Of a DNA stretch of 64,000 nt, positions 38,801-52,700 are shown one piece after another (the stretch's first letter is position 1; each line of letters begins with the position of its first letter). The stretch is from Scortum barcoo (Eukaryota; Chordata; Actinopteri; Centrarchiformes; Terapontidae). The stretch covers positions 27,679,068 through 27,743,067 of the forward strand of contig CM041533.1 of NCBI GenBank assembly GCA_023238725.1, given 5' to 3'. The notes under the pieces are model-generated. The model was not told the origin of the DNA. It did no database searches and was given only the letters and a program-made list of their open reading frames with translations. Made by a program: the position numbers and the translations under genes.

Positions 38801-41800
38801 ACATGAATACATATGCACATACACTTACATTATGCACACACACACACACACACACACACGTATCATGTACGCAGCACACACACACACATACACACACACC
38901 TCCACAGTCTTTCACACACATACTGAGCAAGTATACATTCTTTTCTGTTTATTTCCTGATTTTATTCATTGCGCCTTTTTCTCTTCTTTTTAATTTCCAA
39001 TCTTCATTTGTTCAACCAGGGCTCCCCTGGAACAGCAGATAGGTACCAGGAAGCTTGAAAAAACCTGGTGGAAGAGATGGAAGCCATGGAAATGTCTATT
39101 ATGTCTATTATGTCATATTATTCCTACTATTGCCTTAGGATTGCTGATTTTTGTTTTTTGTAATTTACACTACAGTGAGAGCATTTGCATTTTCCACTCA
39201 CAAATACACATTTCACCTCTCTGTTTTATGATAGTATGTAACACTATAGGGAGGAGAGTGCCCGCTTTTGGGACTTCAGAGTCCCCTCTCTGTTCTTACA
39301 GATGATGTAGCTCTGTTGGCTCCATCAGACCCTCAGCATGCACTGGGCAGGTTTGCAGCCAAATGTGAAATTGTCTGCATCAACACCCCCGTGTCTGAGG
39401 CAGTGGTTCTCTGCCAGTAAACTAGGCATTGCTCCCTTTGGGTTAAGAGTGAGGGTACAATGGAGCAGAGATCCACATGTGGATTGGTCTACGGTATTGC
39501 TTGCACTGAACCATTGTGGTGAAGAGGGAGCTGAGCCTTAAGAGGGAAGAGAGTTTAATTTCTATATGTTCCAACACTCATCTATGGTCAGTTGAGTTTT
39601 GGGTAGTGACCAAACCAGAAAGACCTGTGAACAGAGTGTGTTAACCAAGTTTGCCTTTTTCCACATAGGCAATGTAGCTAAAATTGGGTCTTTTCTGTCT
39701 ATGCCTGATGCAGAGGTCCTAATCTATACCTTTGTTTAAGATAAACAGTGTTTTGTTACTGTAATGTTTTGTTGTCCATTCCTATCCATATCAGGTCAGA
39801 TTCAGTCATTGTGTTTCCTGATTATAAATGATTCTGTGCCCAGTCCTTCAGGACTCCTCTTTGGCCCAAAGAAGCTGCCTGAGTTTGCTTTAATTGGGGT
39901 TTATTGTTTGTAGTATGGGCAGAAAGTTTTCTGATGTAAGCTGTCACACTGTCAGTGAGTTCACCAGATCCATAGTAAGGTCAGAGCGATAAACAATATA
40001 CAGATGGGTCACAAGTTATACTACAAAGCAGGATTTGGTGTTAGCAAGGTAACTTAAGGTTTAACCCTGGCTTTACAGGACTACGATGGTGGTTCACTTC
40101 TTACATTGCTATGGTAACTTGTTGTGATCCTAACCTATGCCTGAGCAGGTTAAGTTTGAGATAAGAGATCAACGCCTATAAAAGCTATAAAAGAGGTTAG
40201 TGTGCAGATTGAGAGAGGATCTTTTATGCAGATGGGCAAGGCCTTTTGGCTTTCCCTGACAATTCTATATATAAGAAATGTAGATTGTTGTCAGAGTGAA
40301 TGATGTATTAGATTCTTAGCTTACCTTCTTAAGCCATAAATATCAATCTGATTGATCACATGCGGCAAATGTATGCTCCTTTTATGTGAACATATTCATG
40401 ACTAGATTGGGAAATCTTGTGTTGGCTTAAGTTGATAATCAGCATCATATGGCAGCTTGGCAAGATTCCCCTTGTCAGTGTGCCGTTTACTGGAGCAAGG
40501 TAATGAAAAGATATCCTGGTTATATATACTGTCTCTCTCTCTCTCTCACTCTCTCTCTCTATGTGTATATATATATATATATATGTACGTGTGTGTATGT
40601 ATTCAATCGCTGTAACTGTATTACTATATTACACTACAAAATTATAGTTACCATGCATAATAAGATTATGCACAGTTTACAGGCCAGTGTTAGTAGGAAA
40701 GTAAACAGAAAGTGTTGGTAATTATGATGTTGATACTATTGTGGGATATATTACACTGTATATTATCATGTTAATGCTCAATGCCAATAGGCTACATAAA
40801 AAGTAATTAACATTTGGCTACATTAGATATTTCAGTTTGAAAAGATACATTTATTATTAATGTTTGTGTTTGAGGCAAATGGATTTTGCAAGTGTTATTT
40901 GTTACAGTAGTGTAACATATTTTTAGAGAAGGTTGAACAGACAGGAGTCTGAAGAAAACTGCATTGAGTCAGTGAAAGTCATTCTCAGCCACAGTTATTA
41001 GAGTTTTTATAGAGAAGGATAACCTTGGCAGATGAGTGTGTGGGTGTTTGTTTGTGACCAGAGAGAGAAATAATTACACAACAGCCGGAAATGACTCAGC
41101 TGGACTTCCAAATCTGCTCAAATCAAAGTCTGACAGAAAATTCCCCACATCTAACATGACTTCAGTGACTAAATGAATATATCATCTCTTCAGATTACTG
41201 TGGTAAAAATGTCGACCAACTAATATAAGCCAGTGATTTTAATCTTTCACTCAGTAATCTGATTTACACTGCGTTACTAGTGTAAAATTCGGCTGCACAT
41301 GTAGGAACATTTATATGTACCTTGGCTACCACAGTTCTATGGAGCTTTTCTCCAGTCTCCTGCAAGTAACTTTATGTTATCACCAAAAAAAAACAAACAA
41401 ACAAAAACTAAAACAAACAAACAGGTTAACGTAAAACTCATGGATCAGCCTTTTTTAAGCATCCAAGGTCTGACAAAGTACAAGTTGATTAATTTTTCCT
41501 GCGACATTCTTTTCTCCTTTTTTTCATTTTCACATTAAACTGCAAAGTTGTCAATAAAATTAACTTCAGCCAACATCACTAGGAATTGGATGGAATGGAA
41601 TTCCTATGAAAATCGAGCTCCAGTAGTTGCCAAGCAACTAGTAACTTTCTACAAGTTGCTATTTCTAACCTTACAGATACTTATAAGGGGGCTTCAGTTT
41701 GATAGTAGTGAATTAAATGAAGGCTATTGAAAGTGAAAGTATTGAAATGTGCTGCAAATGATTAAAATACAATTCATACAGGTTCAGGGGGCCACACAAA

Positions 41801-43672
41801 ATATTTCTGAGGGCCACCACTGGCCTGCGGGCTGCACTTTGGAATAAACTATGCCCTCTTAGAGAGCTTTGGCCTAAGCTGGCAAACCAGAAACCCCCCC
41901 TCTTTCGTTCTCTTTCACAGCTCTAAATTCAGGGACCATGGTCTATCATATACTGAGTAAAACGTCAACAAAAAACAAAAAATAAATAACCAGTAAAGAA
42001 AAATGTGTGCTTCACCCTCGGTCTTCCTCCACTTGCACCCCTACAGAGGTGAACTTAGATGGGTCCTCTGGATCTGGAACCTCCTCTGGTCCGTCCACCT
42101 ACAGGAGACAGACAGGATAAATCTATAAAAGCATGCTATTTCATAAAACTTTTCTTAGCTTTTTTTTTTGCTTCTTTTGGAGTACTTGGGGCCTAAGGGC
42201 ACCAATTACAGCAAAATAATTAAATCAATTTCGTCATAAACATAAACACTGAGCAATTTGTGTGAACCAGTTCTTTACACCAGTACATGACGTCAAATCA
42301 AGTGTTTTTGATCTGAGGTGAAAATAGTGACTTGTGGACAGAAATGCAGAACACAGATATACAGGCATTATGTCACAGGTAAGTAACTGGGGCCCATTAT
42401 TTCTTCTGGACTCCTCCTCTGTATTTCTCCATTTCCACTGCTGTCTCATAAATACCTGGATACCTATGGAGAGACATTTGCCCTTCCTGAGTGCTTCTTT
42501 CCGGTATTCATTCCGGTGGTGTTCAACAACTGGCCCCCTGCTCAGGACTGAGGGGGTGGGGGTGCTGACTGTCATGGTGCTGTTACTGACATGCTGACTG
42601 GCTGGTCCGTGGACCTCCATGGGAAAAATGAAAAGAGACATTAAATACATTGTGAATACAATATACAGGAAAACAACATCAATGTGTTTTCACTATCAAT
42701 AGCCATCAGTTGATACTGAATTATCCAAAATTTCTTCCCAAAGCTGGGACACATTTTTTGTACTAACCTGTGCATTAGCAGCTTCTATGGCAGCTGTCAA
42801 GGCCTTCATGCTGTCAATGCTTTCTGTTGAGTTACTGAGCCCTGATTGGATGGTCATGTCACCTCTGGGTCCCTCCTCTTCCATGTATGCATCCTAATTA
42901 ATCAAAAAAAAAAAAAAACATGGAATATTGATATTAAGAAGAAGCAGAGGGAACTTCAACAGTGTCATTCATAATCAACGACAGTGTAATAAAGTGACTG
43001 TCACTGTAATTTACCGACTCAAAAATGTCTATTTAATGTTGAGTTACTCTCATTCTAATATACAGTATTACAGAGGACTGAAGGTTAATGGGCTTGATCT
43101 GGGCATCATAAACCTTTCCCAGTTGGTCACCAGAAAACTGTTTTCAAGCAAAGCAGCCAACAATGCCACTAGTAAACTAAAGCAACTTTTACCATTAGCA
43201 TGTGTTTCTGTTCATGTTTTACTTTATTAATATGATGGACCATTCCCATTGTGCCAGGTTAATAAAGGGGCTTCTATTATTACATCCTGCAGTTGGGAGT
43301 CACCAATCTAAATTTTGTTATGTGAAAACATAATGACAAATAAAGATTCTTGATTCACTTTTTTTGTCTGTCCTCTTCACTAAGGTAATTAATCAGTGCT
43401 TCATGGTGGAGAGAAATCCTTCTCTGTTGTTGTTTTCAGAAGGGAGAATTTCTGTATTTGAAGACAGATGTGTGATTCTGGGCTATTCAATAAAAATGAC
43501 TTTACTTGGCCACCTGAATTCAAATACCTGGTAAACATGACATGGTCTTGTGACATATTAGCAAGGGTTTCCTGAATATGTCAGTGAGCAAGTGAGTGAT
43601 GCACACTGAGGACAGCAAAGGAGTTGGGTCCTCTTATGCAAAAAATATAATTTCTCTGTGGCATTAGGAACC

Positions 43673-43717
<45 letters not shown>

Positions 43718-46700
43718 GTTTGTTGCTAAGTGACTCAATAATTTCAGTAGTACAATCTAAAGGTAAAGGAAACAATGTAATACAGAATGGGAGTTTGGTA
43801 GGTGAAATATGCAGCCAACAAATGAGTGAAAAACAGACAGTGAAGCAGCTTGTAAAAGCAGTGACAGATTTAGAAAAGAATCATCACACTAAAAGTCGGT
43901 CTTACAGATAGTAAAAGAAGTCTGCCACTGCTGTTTTACAGAAAGTTTGGTCAGACACACATCTGGCCAATCACAGGATGTATCTGACTGCTAGAGGCAA
44001 TGTCAGTGGTCCGCCTCCTTTTGAGCATGCATCCATTAGATAAGAGGCTGGTAAGAGGTCATATGGCTTCAGGATTTCCTTTGGAAAATAGCTCAGTACC
44101 TTTTTGACTAAATGACTACAATGAATCCAGATGTGATGTTCTGGTGTTCAGGGCATAACAAAGAGAACAAACATAATATGTTCATTAAATGGTTGTGTTT
44201 AAACATCTCTATTTCTGATGATTATTTGGATATGAACATGTTTCTTTAATATGTCTGTGACAGGTCAGGGTAATTCCTAAGGGCTTGAAGAAAGTCAACT
44301 GGAATGGCTGGAAGTTTCACCTCTTAACTGAGGGGCTTCTGTTTTTTTATTACACATATACACATAAAAGTTATGGCCTGGTTTATGGTTTATTAATTTT
44401 GTGTAAACATACACATTCAGAAGTAATAATATGATTGTGATTGTAACATTTTAGGAGCATAAATGTTTCTGTGCAAATGTTCTCTCTTTGGCAGGAAAGC
44501 AGAACAACAGAAGGAGGTCTGGTTACAGGGAGCTGTCCAGAGTGGTTGTAAAGTAGTGTGTTCAGACAAGCATAAGTATTATTGTTCTATTTTCCAATTC
44601 AGCAGTAATATTGGATTATTTTTCTTTTTAAACCCATTTTGAGAAATATTCCCTTCCTGTGGGTTTGTATGTAAACAGAACAGTCTTCATTTATTAAGTC
44701 ATGAGATTACACTGCCTTACCGCTTCATTTATGACTGTGGGAATGAAAAGGAAATGACATCTATGGTCTGTTGGTGTGTAAAACTACACATCTTAAAATA
44801 ATCTCTGTTCTGTCCAGGGTTATCCTACATTACAGACACATGTTCAGATGTTCTGTAACTAAATGAGGGAAAGGGAAAATTACAGTGTTAGACTCTTTAA
44901 GTTCTTGTGTAATACCTGTGCAGACTCTGTGCTGCTCTGGGCTGTGATGGAGATGTAGGGCTTGGAGGCTGTGGAGCAGGTGGAGGTTCGGGGCGGCACT
45001 GGTGGAGGTGTTTTCTTATAGGTGGTGATGCAAGATGAAACTACAAAGAATGAGAACAAGAGAAGGAAAATGAGGAAAAGGAAAACATTATATACCTTAG
45101 AGGAACTTACACACAGTGCACCTGGTTGTTCAACCAATAGAACTAGCATTTGCTGCTCCTGCAAACACAGAATCTTATTTTCTAATTCTACATGTGATGC
45201 TTCACAAGGATCAAGACCTTTAAATAGTTTACCTCTACTCAACATGCAAGCAGTAGACAGTGCATTTAAACTGTAGTGGCTTTTTATTAGTTTGAGCCAT
45301 GTATAGAGAGCAGTTGCATCTTTATTTCCTAATTCGTTCTCATAAACAGTTTCCAGGTTCACGGTTCAGATGGTAGACAGTTCTATCAGACTGTTTGAAT
45401 CATAATTTTTTATCATAATTTTCTTAAGCAGAAGCTAAAAGACCCCCTATTCCAACCAATAGCATTTAATCTTCTCAGCCTTACCTAACTAGAACCCATA
45501 ACCTGTCCAGGTATGAATAGGGTGAGTCAAACACAGATTAAGCATTAAAATCAAAACAAAGCAATCAACAAAAGATTTGATTTTTGAGTTTCTGCTGACA
45601 CCACAATTTATGGGCTACCAAACCTCCTAATGAGTGAACTAACTTTTATAGGATGGCATTTACTAGAGAACTATCTTACCTGTCTTATTGCAACTTAACA
45701 GAACTCAGCACTCCCCATTAAGATGGCATAATTATGCAAGAATGCGTTCTAGTCCCAATTGAACAAACAATTTAACATCACACACAGTAGTGGACCCCTT
45801 TCAAGAGTTCATATTCTGACAGAACAATAAAATAAAGAAATAAAAAAAGAAATAACAGTCAAATTTCTATTATTATTACTAGTCTATCATAGTTGATATT
45901 TTTATTATTATATTTCTATTATTGTTATTGTTGTTGCATGTCTGTCTCTCTCTCACTCTGTCTCTCTTAACTCAATTGGTCATGGCAGATGGCGTCCACT
46001 TAGTGCCCTGTTCTGCTTCTTAAAAGTAAGTTTTTCCTTGCTGCTTGCTCATGATAGAAACTGTTGGATCTTTGAAAATAATGTACTAAAGTGTACAATC
46101 TAGACCTGCCGCTTTCCATAAAGTGTCCATAAACTAAAACACAAACTTCAAAATGGCTACCTTGGGCAGAGTTAATGAAAGTCAATGTGAAATGTGTGTG
46201 GAATGATAAGAGCAATGTGCACACCAAACTGGCTGAGTATCGGAGAAACTCTCACCTGACTAAGGTCTGTCATGCTTTAGAGGCGCTACAGATCTCACTA
46301 AACAGGCATGAACTCAATGACTGTATTTTCTTACAGAGTTCACGGTTTTAAAATCTGACACCTGTTTTGAGGTAAGTAAGAAATTATTTGAGCGGGGAGG
46401 CAATCTTTTGAAATAAAAAAATGTATTGTTTTGTGTCTATGAATAGCACAAGTGCTTTTAATTCATATTATTTAAATTACATAGCTATGTTCACAAGGAT
46501 ATATTGCCACCCCCCTAATATCCACCCACGTAAAAATGTATCTTATTCTCTCTTCCTCAGCTATTATGTGTTCTCTCCTCTTTTTCTCTACCCTCTTCTT
46601 TAAATATTCAAATAATTTTCTTCAATGATGAATAAGACAGCATGTTGACATCCATGTGTCCTACTTTATTTTCTTCTCCTAGCTCCAGGTCTAAATCTGT

Positions 46701-49700
46701 TTTCAATAAACTGGCTTAGAATTCAATTTAATTGATTTTCAATTTCCACATCACAGTAGAGGAGATTAGAAAGGAGGGAAAAGTTAAATTCATGATAATT
46801 ACCCTCATTCAATTGAGCTGTAATCCATTTTGTAGTGGGGATGAGTGAAAGCCTTTTTGGATTACTGTTGCTTTGAAAACAGAGTCTGTCCAACTGCAGT
46901 GACATTTCCATCAGCCTCAACTCTACTTTATGTTTTGTGCTAATTAGCAAATGTTGACTGGCTAATACTCTGAGCTGAGTTTGCTAACATGATGAACATT
47001 ATGACTGCTAACCATCACCATGTCAACAATGTCAGTGTTAGCATGCATGCACATGTTAACTTTTAGCTCAAAGCACCGCTGTGTTAAAGTACAGTATCAC
47101 ACAGCTGCTAGTATGGATAAAGACCCCCCTCAGGGACCCCCTGCCTCACACCTTTCTAACATCTGACTTAAACCGACAATCAAACATTAACACTCACTTC
47201 ACAATGTGGCTGTCTAGAAATGCAGACCTGAGAACGTAAGCTGTTGTTCTGGTGACTGAACACCATGAATGTCTTCTAGGGCAGCCTTCAGTTAAACACT
47301 GTGTATTCTCTGTACTGGCCTAACTTATTTATACTGTACATAATAAACTTTATAACATTTCCAGGAAATGCTATATTTTGTTATCCATGGACATTAGAGA
47401 ATCTAAAAAGATCTCATCCCAACTGATAAGAATAAACATGTCCTCATATTAAATAGCAGGGCTGTAGCCAAGCGCACTGAAGTGGAAAACAATCAGTGCT
47501 CATACTGCTCTAAATATTATTCATACTGCCGTCTTATTGTTGTTCACGGAAATCAAGCTCAACCATTTTAGTCTCCAAGCAAAGCAACAAAGACAAACTA
47601 TTATCAAAGGCTGAGTACAGCCAGGATGATTTGATTCACTGCCAGACTTTGTGATCTGTGTGTTTTGTCATCACAGTTAAGTTTGCAGGTTTGTTAATAT
47701 GGTGGTATTGTGCCAGGAACCAAAACCAATCCAAAGACAGTACATAGAAGTGCTGTAAGGCAGATCTTGTACTATTGTACACAGGGCATGGTTCTCATCT
47801 GCAGACTATCTACTAATCTACACAAACTCTAAAGTTTAAAACAAAAATCTGACTTCAGCTCCATACTAACAAACAGACATGAGAGCCATCTCTCCAGTCT
47901 TAGAAAGAAACAATAAGCAAGCACTTTTTGAACTGTTACTTAAAAACCAAATGAACAAACAATCCCCCTCCACAAAAGCCAGCGTATGGTGGAAAGCAGC
48001 CAAATTCTGTGATGAATGGAGATAAAGCAATCTCTAATGTGTTGTCTCAGTTTTAATACTGGGGCGACTTGTTTGTTTATATTTCCATTGTGTCTTTGTT
48101 TCTGAAGTTGTATTGCAAGTGTTACTTTGCAACAGACTGGGCTAGCACCAGGTTATAGACAGTGTAGCATGAATATTTTACTCAGTGGTACAATAATGCT
48201 GATATTAACTTATAAAGATGCAATTCTTTATCATACTGTGTTGTTGTACTGTTCACAATACGCTTAGCCTGGCCTAGCTGTGACTGTATCTCTCACACAC
48301 CTTGACTGAACATTGAGGTATGTACATGTGGACTTGACCTGCATATTTAACTATTCAAATATTTGTTCGTTAGGCAGGTATTCTGGTTTTGGGATTAGGA
48401 TATTCATTTTTTCATGTTTGTTCCTTTTCTTAAGGGTTGATTGAATCACAATGTCAACTCGTGTGCTATTGTATGAGTTAGTCTAGCAAATGTGTTTCTA
48501 GCAAATGTGAGTTTCTCCTGTGTGTAGAAGTACCTGTATGTGCAACAGACAACATGAAGTACACCATGAAGTGCATGCTCCCATCAGCTGTTAAGTTGCA
48601 GTAGTCACCAAATAGTGTACAGATCATGCAGAACAGCCATGAATTGTGTTCGCTGCACCAAGTGAGTCAAGCACGTTTAATGCAAAGATACCACGTCTGC
48701 CATCTATTCTTCAAGACATAGTTTGCCTGGACTGTAGAGGCTAGTTACAAGATAACTGGCAAATCAGGCTGAAGATATTTAAATTAGCCTAAAGAAACCA
48801 GAGGTCTCCACTCTGGAGCACAGACTGTATATAAAGATGGATGACACGTCTCCACTTCCTCCCACTGATCAGAGATAAATATTAGAGATCAGAGACAGAG
48901 ATAGAGATTTTGTCTTTTGGAGCCTTTTTGGAGTCTGTGCAGTAGTAAGTGAGGAAGTAAGTGCAGTATTGAGATCCTGTCCATTAAGCCTCAGTAACTG
49001 TTAGCTAATGATCACCTGCTAAAGTTAAAGATACATCTCCTTTCGACATTCCTACTCTACACACAATATCTGAATAAAAATCTTCAGGTGTCTCCACGAC
49101 TACTTTGATTGACAGCTGTCAATTATGAAGACAAAGGTGATTAAAAACTACATGACAGAAACCATCAAACCAAAATTAAATTGATGTGTATGTGAACAAC
49201 TAAGTACGTTTACAATGATTTAGTTAAATACTGTAAACTGTAAACTGTAAACTTGCCACAGAGGGAACAGTAGTTGTATAACCTGTATAATGAACCATAG
49301 GTGGCAGGTAATTCTCAATGAACCTTTGAGGCTCCAAAAATATATTCATATCACCTTTGTTTTTTTACTCTGTAAGGAATGTGCCTTGAAATGTAGTGAA
49401 GTACAACAAATGTGTTAAAAAATACCTTCCTGAGACATGAAGATAATAAAATTAAAAATGTATAAACTCCTTATTGGGACACTGAGCACCTATTTTCATT
49501 TTTTGATGACCTCTATGAAACACTTGTGTCTGGTGAGAAAGGGGACACGTGAAGCAGAATCCAGAAGGTTTTTGAACTTGTGTGGGACGATGTGTCGTTT
49601 CAGTGTCTCTTCCAGTCACAGATGTCTACAGCCCGTCCCAGGATGGGGACACTTTTTCTTCCACCTTTCTCGCCTTTCCTCAAACCTCACAGAGGAATTC

Positions 49701-52700
49701 TTTTTCTCATAAAGGTGCAAAGTTTATGAGCACCGTCCACTGATCAGATGTCCCTCTTGACTGAATGGATGCTGCATGTTTGGACACATCTGCACAAGAT
49801 TGTCAGGATGGATCAGACATCAAAAATATTCTTTCCCACGTGGTTTACAGGAGAGGACTAAAGATGTGGAGAAACACCAGTGAACAGGACAGAAGACTGG
49901 CACTGATTGAAATTCTACATCTGTAGCTCTTCAAATAAGACGTACAGTTAATATGAGTTGTTTTCTATCACATTACTTGAATTACTTTAGTTTCATTTAG
50001 TGCATTGCAAAAAAGCCTATTGAAGTTTATGATTCATTTCTGTGACATAAACTGAAAGGCAGCATGATCCATCAAATAAATAAATGGCCTTATTTGTGTC
50101 GTGGTTTATGCTAAATAAAGAAATAAAACACACTTTTACAAAGACAACAGCAACACTAAATGTAATGCTACCTTAGTCATTAATAGTCAGTATATAATAA
50201 AGTGTTACTGTTGGCAGACAAATATCAGTGTTCTGGTACTCCAGCTGAGCCCGAGATGTGCATCAAGTTTTTCGTTGCACTGGTGTATTTTAGATATAAG
50301 ATGTACTGTGAAGGTGACCTCCTCTGTCTTATTGTAAAAAACTGCAACAGTGATAACTGTCTGTGTGCTCAACTCTGCTTCCTAGAAATTATGTTTATGT
50401 CTAACTTGTTTCCCCAATTACACTGTGGTGACAAATGTAAGCACAAGGTAGATTATATTCAGAGGCTCTTTGGAGTCTTGCCAAGTAGGTTTAAAGATAC
50501 AAAGAATTTGTCCTGGCATTTTGGTGCATAACAATAAGCACAGTAAGAGAATACATTAAGTTGCGTTTCCACTAAACACTTCAGTATAGTACCTTTGATA
50601 CAGTATTTAGTGCCTTTGCCCAAAAGGCACCTCCCCTCTCCCCTGTACATCGGAGGGACTGCGGTGGAAGTGGTCTCCAGCTTCAGGTACCTGGGCGTAC
50701 ACATCTCTGACGACCTCACCTGGAGCAAGAACACTTCCTGTCTGATTAGGAAGGCACATCAGCCTTCTACTTCCTCAGGAGGCTGAGGCACGCGCCGGGC
50801 TGGGGAGCTCAGTCCTGAGGCTCTGTCCTGACCTCCTTCTACAGATGTGTGGTGGAGAGCGTCCTGTCCTCCTGCATCATCGAAGGCGTGTGGCAGCTGC
50901 TCGGCAGCTGCTCGGCGGCAGAGAAGAAGGCTCTGCAGAGGGTGGTGAAGGCTGCACAGAGGACTGTGGACGAGTGCAGTCTACCCACCACCACGGACAT
51001 CTACACCTCCAGATGCAGGAAGGAACGGGCCTCCTGCATCATGAAGGACCCCACTCACACCGCACATGCTCTGTTTGTCCCCCTCCCCTCAGGCAGGAGG
51101 CTGCGGAGCATTAAGAGCAGGACCACCAGACTGAGGAACAGCTTCTTCCCGGAAGCTGTGAGACTAGACTTTTGAACTCTGGAGGACCCCTGTAGCCCCA
51201 TTTTGCAGTTCATCCTATTTATTCTGTTTATTTATTCTGTTTATTTATATTTATCTACTAGCTCAAATTTGCTTATTCTATTTTGTTTATTTTGTATTCT
51301 ACTTTTTTCTACTTTTTATACTTATTCTACTTTTTATACTTATTCTACTTCTTATATCCTTTACTTATTGGGCTTGCACACTGGGACCAGGGTAACTTAA
51401 TCTTCGTTCCATCCCATGTTTAACATGTGTTGGAATGTGACAATAAACAATCCTTGAATCCTTGAAAAGTACCTGAACCCTAGATCTGCTTTTCAATTCT
51501 ACCACAGACAGTACCCTAAAATGTAGGCAGGTTGATATGGGATGGCAATAGTGTGTCAAATGTAAATGAATGAAGCCATATTCAATACATCCATTCTGAG
51601 GAAAAGTTGCAAATGTTTCCCAAATAAAAGGATGTTTTGTTGCCTTTTAACCTCCTTAGAGGTTAACATTAGCCAACTGCTGACTGGAGAAAAAAAATCA
51701 TTTTACTGTGCTGCAGCTACTAGCAACTTTTAGGATGAAATGTTATTTAGTGAACTGCACTATACTTATGCACTATACATATTCATGTAAATGAAGTGAC
51801 GATTCTGTTGACCAATCAATGGACTGCAGTGTTTCTAGATCCACTTTTTAGTCCTGACAGTCAGTGCGTCAGGAACCTCAGCAGAGGGGTACTGAAAAAA
51901 AGGGGACGTGGATTTTTTTGATAATGGAAATGCAAAGATAATGTGAACTAACTGAACTGAACTGGACTTAACTGCTCACTGGAAACACAGCTATAGAAAA
52001 CAAGTAAAAAATCAAGTACTGCAACTAATTTAACTAATTTAATAAACTTTAAACAGAAAATTATAGATGGATAGGAATTAACAATAAAAATATGGGGGGA
52101 AAGTGCAATCTAGAGCTTTACAATTGTGTAGTAATGTGAAATATATTGAAGTGAAGTGCTACACTTATGTACCAAACAAGGAGGTTAGGGTGGATGGTGT
52201 CATACAAAGTGACACCACAGTCAAAGTGACAGCCCAGCTCTGACTCCTATGTGTGGTTAGGCTTAGGCAACAAAAGCACTTTGGTTGATATTTAGGAACG
52301 ATGATGGTTTCTGTTAAATATTAATATATATTTTATATTTCAAATCACTGCAGAATTTTCTATGATGTTTCGCTGACCTTAACCAGCTGCTGCTGGTGCC
52401 TAAACATAACCAGGGTTAATAATGCTGTAGTTACTATGATGGATCTTACTATTAAGATAAGATTTTTTGGTGGAAAACACAGGTTAATGTGGTGTAATGA
52501 CGGATACTCTCTCTGCTGTTACAAATAAATCAAAGTTTCATTATTCACATCTGTCTTCAGCCTTCTCTATCTTTAGCGTCCCTCTCTAGTGTAATACTTA
52601 GAAGCAAACTTTGAGTGTTGGCCGTAAGAGAGCCTAAGGGATAATATGGAATATAAGGATAATCCTCATAGAGGGAGATTTTTACCCTGTAAATTTTCAT

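Larger units (their letters stand above)
38221..42015 (-). other. dlgap1 intron (3.8 kb), repeat-rich
   Basis: Holds LINE pieces (38,300-39,610), CA repeats (38835-38860, 38874-38898), a (TC)n/(TA)n compound tract (40531-40584) and otherwise unrecognised AT-rich DNA. No coding exon was found. Confidence 0.7.
42894..44915 (-). other. dlgap1 intron (2.0 kb)
   Basis: Contains a LINE-type tail near 43340 and a (CA)n tract. The 100-codon plus-strand frame at 42928-43230 has no recognisable feature. Confidence 0.7.

Noticed and set aside
38572..39042. 156-codon plus-strand frame
   Set aside because: Runs through CA repeats and dispersed-repeat sequence inside a dlgap1 intron; no conserved features.
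42928..43230. 100-codon plus-strand frame
   Set aside because: Intronic and antisense to dlgap1, near a LINE-type tail; no recognisable domain.
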